NCBI RefSeq assembly: GCF_015557435.1 | Contig: NZ_JADNOH010000037.1 | Span: 31,974 to 95,973 of the forward strand | Direction of reading: 5' to 3' | Source: Collinsella aerofaciens | Lineage (GTDB): Bacteria; Actinomycetota; Coriobacteriia; Coriobacteriales; Coriobacteriaceae | DNA: 64,000 nucleotides | The notes under the pieces: model-generated | The model's input: only the letters and a program-made list of their open reading frames with translations | Databases searched by the model: none | What the model was told of the DNA's origin: nothing | Program-made: the position numbers and the translations under genes | In this document: piece after piece, positions 57,840 through 64,000 of the stretch | Layout of the letters: the number at the start of each line of letters is the position of its first letter | Numbering within the stretch: position 1 is the stretch's first letter

Positions 57840-59516
57840 CTACGAGAGCGACGTTCTCAGCAACTCGTTGAAGAGCTTCGGGTTGCCCTTGCCGCGGCTC
57901 GCCTTCATGCACTGGCCCACCAAAAAGCCGATGACCTTCTGGTTACCGTCACGATGCTGCTGCGCCTGATCGGCACAGTTTGCCAGCACCTCGTCCACGA
58001 TCGGCTGCAGCGCGCCGGCATCGCTCACCTGACGCATACCACGCTCGTCGACGATCTTGTTGGGGTCGTCGCCGGTCTGGGCCATGGCCTCAAAGACCTC
58101 GTGCGCCTGGTTGGAGCTGATGGCATCGGTCGCCAGCAGCTTAGCCAGCGCTGCCACCTGAGCCGGCGCGATGCCGGACTCGGCCAGCGACACGCCTGCG
58201 CCCTTAAGGTAGGCGATCATCTCGTTCACCAGCAGGTTTGCGACCGTCTGGGCCTCCTTGCCAGCCATACCGGCAGCGGCGGCCTCAAAAAACTCGGCGA
58301 ACTCGGGATCGCCGGCGATCTGCTCGGCATCGGCGGCCTTAATGCCAAAGTCCGCCTCAAAGCGAGCGCGCTTGGCATCGGGCAGCTCGGGGATCTCGCC
58401 GCGGCAGCGGTCGATGAACTCGTCGTCCAGGTCGAACGGCGCCAGGTCGGGATCGGGGAACAGACGATAGTCGTCAGCCGTCTCCTTCACACGCATGACC
58501 ACGGTGCGCTTGCGGCTGGGCTCCCAGTGGCGGGTCTCCTGATAGATGATGCCGCCCTCCTCGAGCACCTCGGCCTGGCGGCAGATCTCGTAGGCGAGGC
58601 CATCGTGCAGGCTCTTGAACGAGTTAAGGTTCTTGAGCTCGGTCTTGGTGCCCAGCTTGGTCTCGCCGCGGCGACGCAGCGACACATTGCCGTCGCAGCG
58701 CATGGAACCCTTCTCCATGGAGCAGTCGGAAATGCCCAGCGTCACAAAGATGCGGCGGAGCTTCTCCATAAACAGGCGGGCCTCCTCGGGCGTGCGCAGA
58801 TCGGGCTCGGTGACGAGCTCGATGAGCGGCGTGCCGCAGCGGTTGTAGTCGACGAGCGACTCGGCCGCGGCAGTAATGCGGCCCTCGGCACCGCCCACGT
58901 GCACCATCTTGGCAGCGTCCTCCTCCATATGGATGCGCAGGATGCGGATGGGCACCGTGTAGGAACCGTCCTCGCGGCGCTCGGGCATCTGCAGGTTGGA
59001 CGCGTCGTAGCTGGCCAGGTGACCGGCGCGCTGGTTACCCTCGCGCATGGTCGACGTCATGGACGTGGACAGGCCCTCGGCGTTGGCCGAAGCGCTCGCC
59101 AGGCTCTGGGCCTCGGCCTCGCCAAACGCGCAGTCGGGGCGCTCGGCGGCACCGCGACCGGTCACGTCCAGGTCCAGATGGCCGTACATGGCAAAGGCGA
59201 CCGGACCTTGCGTGGTCTGGAAGTTCTTGGCCATATCGGGATAGAAGTAGTGCTTGCGGTAGAACATCGAGTGGCGCTGGATCTCACAGTTGGTGGCGAG
59301 ACCGGCCTTGACGATGCTCTCGATTGCCTTCTTGTTGGGCACCGGCAGGGCGCCGGGCAGGCCCAGGCACACCGGGCACACGTTGGCGTTGGGCTCGTCA
59401 TCGTGGCTGAGTTTGCAGTTGCAGAACATCTTGGTGTCGAGTGCGGTGAGCTCGGTGTGGATCTCCAGGCCGATCACGGCCTCCCAATCCTGCAGGACCT
59501 CGGAAAGCTCCTTCAT
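57840..59516 (-). CDS. gatB: Aspartyl/glutamyl-tRNA amidotransferase subunit B
   Basis: The 558-residue protein begins MKELSEVLQDWEAVIGLEIH with the typical GatB kinase-like fold: CPVCLGLPGALPVPNKKAIE, NFQTTQGPVAFAMYGHLDLD, AAKMVHVGGAEGRITAAAES, VDYNRCGTPLIELVTEPDLR, and the C-terminal YqeY-like tail domain. It activates the Asp/Glu of mischarged tRNA. Its start overlaps the gatA stop by one base. Confidence 0.97.
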   Translation of the reverse strand: MKELSEVLQDWEAVIGLEIHTELTALDTKMFCNCKLSHDDEPNANVCPVCLGLPGALPVPNKKAIESIVKAGLATNCEIQRHSMFYRKHYFYPDMAKNFQTTQGPVAFAMYGHLDLDVTGRGAAERPDCAFGEAEAQSLASASANAEGLSTSMTSTMREGNQRAGHLASYDASNLQMPERREDGSYTVPIRILRIHMEEDAAKMVHVGGAEGRITAAAESLVDYNRCGTPLIELVTEPDLRTPEEARLFMEKLRRIFVTLGISDCSMEKGSMRCDGNVSLRRRGETKLGTKTELKNLNSFKSLHDGLAYEICRQAEVLEEGGIIYQETRHWEPSRKRTVVMRVKETADDYRLFPDPDLAPFDLDDEFIDRCRGEIPELPDAKRARFEADFGIKAADAEQIAGDPEFAEFFEAAAAGMAGKEAQTVANLLVNEMIAYLKGAGVSLAESGIAPAQVAALAKLLATDAISSNQAHEVFEAMAQTGDDPNKIVDERGMRQVSDAGALQPIVDEVLANCADQAQQHRDGNQKVIGFLVGQCMKASRGKGNPKLFNELLRTSLS

Positions 59517-61030
59517 TACAGCTCGCCTCCCTTCCCGGCAAAATCGGGCGCGACGGAAAGCGCGGGCGCACCCGTGGCGGCATCGGCAAAGCCGCGCTCC
59601 AGGGCGCGGGCAAACGTGAGCAGCTGACGGTCCTTAAAGGCAGGCCCCACCAGCTGGGCAGAAACGGGCAGCTTGCTGTCCTCGCCCAGGCCCAGCGGCA
59701 CCGAGATGCCGCCGTTGCCGCAGATGTTAAGCGAAATGGTGTACAAGTCGGACAGGTACATCTGCGTGGGGTCGCTGATCTCGCCAAACTTAAAGGCCGT
59801 GCGCGGCGAGGCGGGCATCAGGATCGTGTCCACCTTGGCATACGCGGCGTCGTAGTCCTGCGTGATGAGCGTGCGGGCCTTCTGCGCGGCGTAGTAGTAT
59901 TTGTCGTACACGCCCGAGCTCAGCAGGTAGGCGCCGAGCATCTGACGGCGCTTGGCCTCGGCGCCAAAGCCGTGGGCGCGCGAAAGCGAGCTCTGGTCGG
60001 ACAGGTTGGCGCAGCCCTCCTCCTGGTAGCCGTAGCGGATGCCGTCGAAGCGGGCCAGGTTGGAGAACGCCTCGGCCGGGCCGATGACGTAGTAGGCGGC
60101 GATGGCGGCGTCCAGGTGCGGCAGGTCGACCTCGACCAGCTCGGCACCCTGATTCTGCAGCTCCTGGGCGGCGCGCTGAACAGCGGCCTTGACCTCGGGC
60201 GTCAGGCCCTCGGCCTCCATAAACGCGGGGATAATGCCCACGCGCTTGCCCTCGATGCTGTCGTTGAGGTGCTCGGTAAAGTCGACGGCGCAATCCTGGC
60301 TGGTGCAGTCATACGGATCGTGGCCCGCGCCGGTAAGCGCGTTCATGGCCAGCGCGACATCCTCGACCGTGCGGCCAAAGGGACCCACCTGGTCGAGCGA
60401 CGAGCCAAAGGCAACCACGCCGTAACGGCTCACGGCGCCATACGTGGGCTTAAAGCCCACCACGCCGCACAGCGACGCCGGCTGGCGAATGGAGCCGCCG
60501 GTGTCCGAGCCCAGCGAGAGCGCGACCTCGCCCGCGGCGACAGCGGCAGCGGAGCCGCCCGAGGAGCCGCCGGGCACGCGCTCGGTATCCCAAGGGTTGT
60601 TGGTGCGATGGAACGCCGAGCTCTCGGTAGAGCTACCAAAGGCGAACTCGTCCATGTTGGCCTTGCCCATGGGCAGGCAGCCGGCGTCGAGCATGCGCTG
60701 GACGCAAGTGGCGGTGTAGACGCTCTGGTAATCCCCGAGCATGTGGGAGGCGCAGGTGGTGCGCGTACCCACGAGGTTCATGTTGTCCTTGATGGCCAGC
60801 GGCACGCCCGCGAGCGGGGGTAGCGGCTTTCCGGCGGCACGGTCGGCATCCACATGCGCGGCGGCCTCGAGCGCGAGCTCGGGCGACACCTGCAGGAATG
60901 CCTGGACCCCACCCTCGCGCGCCTCGATGGCGGCAAGAGAGGCATGGGCCACCTCGGTAGCGGTAAAGTCGCCGGCGGCAACGCCCGCGGCGATCTGGGC
61001 GGCGGTAAGGGAATCGAAGCTCTGAGCCAT
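59516..61030 (-). CDS. gatA: Aspartyl/glutamyl-tRNA amidotransferase subunit A
   Basis: In this 504-residue amidase, the Lys-Ser-Ser triad region PLAIKDNM, GGSSGGSAAAVAAGEVALSL and GSDTGGSIRQPAS is complete, with ammonia produced from glutamine for transfer to the tRNA. The order gatC-gatA-gatB with overlapping starts and stops shows a tight operon. Confidence 0.97.
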   Translation of the reverse strand: MAQSFDSLTAAQIAAGVAAGDFTATEVAHASLAAIEAREGGVQAFLQVSPELALEAAAHVDADRAAGKPLPPLAGVPLAIKDNMNLVGTRTTCASHMLGDYQSVYTATCVQRMLDAGCLPMGKANMDEFAFGSSTESSAFHRTNNPWDTERVPGGSSGGSAAAVAAGEVALSLGSDTGGSIRQPASLCGVVGFKPTYGAVSRYGVVAFGSSLDQVGPFGRTVEDVALAMNALTGAGHDPYDCTSQDCAVDFTEHLNDSIEGKRVGIIPAFMEAEGLTPEVKAAVQRAAQELQNQGAELVEVDLPHLDAAIAAYYVIGPAEAFSNLARFDGIRYGYQEEGCANLSDQSSLSRAHGFGAEAKRRQMLGAYLLSSGVYDKYYYAAQKARTLITQDYDAAYAKVDTILMPASPRTAFKFGEISDPTQMYLSDLYTISLNICGNGGISVPLGLGEDSKLPVSAQLVGPAFKDRQLLTFARALERGFADAATGAPALSVAPDFAGKGGEL

Positions 61031-61341
61031 TACTCGCTCTCCCCCTCTCCCAAAATGGACGGCACGCGGAAGTAACGGTCGCGCGCGCTGCCGGCGTTCT
61101 CGAGCGCAACGTCGAGCGGCAAATCGCGCTCGGGCTCGCGCAGGTCGTCACCCATCACGTTGGACAGGCTTCCGATGGGATGGAACGTGGGCTCCACGTC
61201 GGGCAAGTCATATTGCAAGACGGGCTCGAGCATCTGGACGGCGTCGTTCATGTAGGACGTCATCTGGGTGAGCTCGTCATCGGTCAGTGCGATCTTTGCG
61301 TACTCGGCGATGCCGCGCACGTCTTTCTCGCTGAGTGCCAT
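61030..61341 (-). CDS. gatC: Aspartyl/glutamyl-tRNA amidotransferase subunit C
   Basis: The 103-residue protein has MALSEKDVRGIAEYAKIALT, LTQMTSYMNDAVQMLEPVLQ and a C-terminal part DRYFRVPSILG, the GatC pattern. It stabilises the GatA-GatB complex. ATG 61,341 has AAGGGAGCG. It is the first gene of the operon. Confidence 0.95.
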   Translation of the reverse strand: MALSEKDVRGIAEYAKIALTDDELTQMTSYMNDAVQMLEPVLQYDLPDVEPTFHPIGSLSNVMGDDLREPERDLPLDVALENAGSARDRYFRVPSILGEGESE

Positions 61342-61399
61342 AGGCGCTCCCTTCCGCATAACAGTTAAACCGCTCTAGTATACAGGGCAACGCCGACTT

Positions 61400-61640
61400 G
61401 GAGCAGGCGCTTTACCCAAATGCAGCGAAAACGTAACGAGGACGGCGGGTTGGCAGGGCACGATCTGGCGGACCTGCAGCGAAAACCGCCCCGCCCACAA
61501 CAAAAACCGTCCCGCCCGCAACGAAAACCATCACAACATTCGACGCTTTTCGTCAAAATCGCGATTTTCATCGAATGTTGTGATGGTTTGGAAGCCCCGA
61601 CCACCACAAAGGTGGCTGTCCCCATTGTGGTGGTTCTGAA
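61400..61640. repeat. Intergenic repeat cluster between sortase and gatC genes
   Basis: There are imperfect direct copies of an AACGAAAACCGTCCCGCC-like unit. A perfect inverted repeat follows, CCATCACAACATTCGA/TCGAATGTTGTGATGG (16-nt arms, about 61,529-61,587), then ACCACCACAA/TTGTGGTGGT arms (about 61,599-61,635). The last is probably the sortase terminator. No gene is present. Confidence 0.65.
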
Positions 61641-61647
61641 GAATGTC

Positions 61648-62586
61648 TTATGCCGAGGCCTTGGCCTTGCGGCGCTTGCGGACCGTGTGGATCACGATGT
61701 CCAGCAGCAACAGCACAATGGCCACGACCACGATGAGCACGGCAAACTCACGCTTGCCCCAGTGGCGACCGGCCAGCGACTTTTGCTTGTCGACGTCCTT
61801 CTTGCTGTACTTGGTGCGCACGCAATGCACCAGCAGGCGATGGTCGTTCACGCCGTAGGGCGTGCAGGTGACGAGCGTCACCTTGTCGGCGCCGGGCTCG
61901 ATAGTCAGCGACTCCATCTCCTCGGGCAGCACCACCTCGGAGTCCACCATCTTGTAGGCGAGCGTCTTGTTCATGGTGTGCAGCAGCACCAGGTCGCCGG
62001 GTTCCAGCGAATGGATGTCATCGAACATGCTCAGGTTGCGCATGCCCGAGTGCGCGGTGAGCACGCAATGCGTCGAGGTGCCGCCCACCGGCAAGCTCGT
62101 GCCCTCCAGGTGGCCGACGCCCGCCATGAGGACTTCTTCGCTCGTGCCGTGGTAGATGGGCATGCTCACGTCGATGGAGGGGATCTCGACCCAGCTCATC
62201 ATGGGGTCGCGGTCAAAGATGAGCTGCTGGGCGTAGGGCTCGATCTGGTCGGCGGGAAGCTCGGTGGCCTCGCCCGCCAGCTGCTCGTTAAAGGAGCGCG
62301 CCTGGAGCAGGATGCGCTCGCGCTCCTCGGCAGACAGCGCGTCCACGGTGCTGGACACGGTGCTGATCTGGTTGAACACGCCCGAGGCCTCGAGCCGGTC
62401 CAAAATCCACGGCCAGGTCATAAGGCCCACGCCAATAAGGATAATGACGATGGTGATGAGCCGGTCGGCCCAGCGCGGCAGTCGCTTGCGACGGCGCTTG
62501 GGTTTTGGTTGAGATTTGGGCTGAGGGCTTGAGCCGCCGTTGTCCGCGGCGTTATTGCTCTTCATATGTTTGGCGCCCTGCACCAT
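61648..62586 (-). CDS. Sortase (class C-like)
   Basis: In this 312-residue protein, an N-terminal membrane anchor (RLITIVIILIGVGLMTWPWI) is followed by the sortase barrel with His in CVLTAHSGM and Cys in VTLVTCTPYGVNDHRLLV, including the conserved Arg. A C-terminal membrane segment (FAVLIVVVAIVLLLLDIVI) with a basic end follows. Two membrane anchors and a DRDPMMSW lid-like motif fit class C (pilus) sortases. No pilin genes are in the window. ATG 62,586 has GGAGTGACC. Confidence 0.88.
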   Translation of the reverse strand: MVQGAKHMKSNNAADNGGSSPQPKSQPKPKRRRKRLPRWADRLITIVIILIGVGLMTWPWILDRLEASGVFNQISTVSSTVDALSAEERERILLQARSFNEQLAGEATELPADQIEPYAQQLIFDRDPMMSWVEIPSIDVSMPIYHGTSEEVLMAGVGHLEGTSLPVGGTSTHCVLTAHSGMRNLSMFDDIHSLEPGDLVLLHTMNKTLAYKMVDSEVVLPEEMESLTIEPGADKVTLVTCTPYGVNDHRLLVHCVRTKYSKKDVDKQKSLAGRHWGKREFAVLIVVVAIVLLLLDIVIHTVRKRRKAKASA

Positions 62587-62708
62587 CGCCGGTCACTCCT
62601 CTACAACTCAAGTTGTCTAAACAAATAATAGCCGATTCGCGAACTTCCGCGCCGGACAACGCAGCCAGGACCGAAGCACCGCCTACGGTCGGAATTCTTA
62701 GAGACCTT

Positions 62709-63677
62709 CTACAGCGCTTCCTGCCATGGATATTCCTTTCCAAACATGCGATCGACTTCGAGCTGAATTCGTTCATCGTCGATTGCCGCCAAAGATAGCG
62801 CAAGTGAAATGTCGTCGATACGGGAGGAGTCGGCAAACACGGGCGCATAGCGCCACACTTGGATCATCGCCGTTTCGTTATCCGACAATTCCCCATCTGC
62901 GACTTCAAGGCCACGCAGTTCACGCCATACGCTTCTTAAGACCGCCTTTTGATCCATGCCCGGAGCCGCGAGCATCGAACGCGCAGCGAGCGCTGTCTCC
63001 CCAGCGTCAGCGAGACAGTCGATCTGTGGTGCCCTCCTTGCAAAAAAGACCTTCGAGACAGGCGAGAAGAGCTCTGCCATGTGCTCACTGAGCAGAAGAT
63101 CCACGGCCACGGGAAACACAATGACACGTCGTTCGCGCCGTTCGCGCTTTGCGAGCCCCCTGTCTACAAGCTCGGTTATGGCCTCACTCGCGCGGCTTGC
63201 CGAAATCCCAAGCGCACGACAAAGGTCATCGGAATGATATGACTCCTGCCCTGCCCCCCAGATTGCGGCAGCCTGCGCGTTGGGTGACATCTTGGTCGCG
63301 CGATTATGAAATCTAGTGCCGCCCCTCTCCGTGCAGGCCGCGCCCATAAATGGAAGAAAGGCCTGTCTACCAGAGCAAACAAAGGGGATTCCTTGTGCGA
63401 CCAATGCCTTGCGTTGGCGCGCATCGGCATCAGGAAACGAAACGACGACAGGAGCCTCCGCACGCAAGGCTAACTGGCTATAGACTCTCTTAGCCTCGGG
63501 AAGTCCTACGCCAGCAGGCAAACTTGCAAGCAAAAAAGAAAAACCATTTGCGTCAACGGCGCGGACCTCAATCGACCGTAGATGCAGTGGCAAGTGTGCG
63601 GATCCAGGCCAAGTTTTAGCCTTGGCGGAGAGGCCCAGTGCTTCTTGTAAGTAGGCAAGCGCTTCGTTCATTTCCAT
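62709..63677 (-). CDS. Winged-helix domain protein of unknown function
   Basis: In this 322-residue protein, an N-terminal domain (FSFLLASLPAGVGLPEAKRV, VVVSFPDADARQRKALVAQG, IPFVCSGRQAFLPFMGAACT) is followed by a winged helix (YHSDDLCRALGISASRASEA, ITELVDRGLAKRERRERRVI) and a helical C-terminus. It could be a regulator or an AbiEi-like antitoxin, but no partner gene is seen. ATG 63,677 (MEMNEALAYL) is preferred; the frame extends upstream through an AT-rich promoter-like region. Confidence 0.65.
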   Translation of the reverse strand: MEMNEALAYLQEALGLSAKAKTWPGSAHLPLHLRSIEVRAVDANGFSFLLASLPAGVGLPEAKRVYSQLALRAEAPVVVSFPDADARQRKALVAQGIPFVCSGRQAFLPFMGAACTERGGTRFHNRATKMSPNAQAAAIWGAGQESYHSDDLCRALGISASRASEAITELVDRGLAKRERRERRVIVFPVAVDLLLSEHMAELFSPVSKVFFARRAPQIDCLADAGETALAARSMLAAPGMDQKAVLRSVWRELRGLEVADGELSDNETAMIQVWRYAPVFADSSRIDDISLALSLAAIDDERIQLEVDRMFGKEYPWQEAL

Positions 63678-63811
63678 CTTTTTCGCTTGATTCCAGTATT
63701 TATTGGAATTATACATAATTTTTGGAAATGACAAGATTTCTTTCGGGCATAGGCCCGGGTTAGGCCGTATTTGAGTTTTCAAAATATCTCGAATCAACTG
63801 AGCGATTCGGG

Positions 63812-63918
63812 ATACAATGTTTATAGAAAACGACGCATCCCGCGTAAGTGTTAAGGAGCGCGGGCAGCCTAGTTTTCTAACGTGTTAAACGGCCGGGCTG
63901 CAACCCCGGCCGTTTTTA
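63812..63918 (+). ncRNA. Putative small structured RNA with promoter and terminator
   Basis: TACAAT at 63,813 could be a -10 box. Downstream, TAGAAAAC (63,824-63,831) pairs with GTTTTCTA (63,872-63,879), enclosing CCCGCG/CGCGGG (63,839-63,844 with 63,859-63,864). A terminator stem ACGGCCGGG/CCCGGCCGT with T-run ends at 63,917. It is about 95 nt, with no open frame. Confidence 0.45.
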
Positions 63919-64000
63919 TTTGCGCTTGCGGCGCAAACGCCGAGAACCGTCCGCACCGCGCGTGCGCCTACGGACCTTAAACCGAACCTCATACGAGTCA
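63916..64000 (-). CDS. Partial gene, very basic C-terminus
   Basis: The last 27 codons of a - strand frame end VRRRTRGADGSRRLRRKRK-stop at 63,916-63,918, the rest lying beyond the window. The T-run of the neighbouring + strand terminator overlaps the stop. A basic tail of this kind is seen at the end of many membrane or RNA-binding proteins; no assignment is possible. Confidence 0.35.
   Translation of the reverse strand, partial: DSYEVRFKVRRRTRGADGSRRLRRKRK

Overview
The window looks like a chromosome segment of a gut coriobacterium (class Coriobacteriia). Collinsella or a close relative is my best guess. The grounds are high GC, an actinobacterial-type integration host factor gene on a phage, a gatCAB operon, and intergenic palindromes of a style I associate with that group. 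The genus is an inference.

Layout. (1) Positions 1-13,770 are the right-hand part of a very GC-rich siphophage-type prophage (prophage 1) read on the + strand: tail chaperone, Gp15-like protein, tape measure, distal tail, tail-associated protein, BppU-like baseplate protein, a diversified tail protein, then lysis genes. Its head genes and integrase lie outside the window. (2) Positions about 14,000-46,730 are a complete-looking prophage (prophage 2) of lower GC, read mostly on the - strand. From left to right these are lysis genes, tail, head, terminase, recombination and early genes, and a divergent repressor region. A serine recombinase gene follows, and its 3' end runs into the 3' end of ssrA (tmRNA). 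(3) Positions 46,728-64,000 are host chromosome: ssrA, a small conserved protein, a PIN/RelB-type toxin-antitoxin pair, a metal P-type ATPase with a DUF6110-like partner, a pair of ABC exporters with a divergent AraC-type regulator, a DUF4143 ATPase, gatCAB, a sortase, a winged-helix protein and a likely small RNA.

The main result is a pair of diversity-generating retroelements (DGRs), one per prophage, in opposite orientation and about 5.5 kb apart between their reverse transcriptase genes. Each has the order target gene with 3' variable repeat (VR), hairpins, avd, template repeat (TR), conserved spacer, reverse transcriptase (RT). In DGR1 the TR and VR differ at 11 internal positions and in DGR2 at 13. 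Every one of these is an adenine in the TR, the signature of adenine-specific mutagenic homing. Comparing the two cassettes shows conserved RNA/DNA structure. There is a 9-bp hairpin with loop CTTGC about 38 nt after each VR, with three covarying base pairs. The repeats share end marks (GATTCCC in both TRs, GCTTCCT in both VRs). A roughly 210-nt spacer holds a conserved small hairpin and a long-range stem covering the RT ribosome-binding site.

How the genes work together: in both phages the DGR varies the C-terminal ligand-binding face of a tail-tip protein next to the BppU-like baseplate gene, so it probably varies receptor recognition. Other points of note are a phage-encoded mIHF homologue, a DEDDh exonuclease with a C-terminal membrane hairpin in the lysogeny module, and two integrases of different families in prophage 2.
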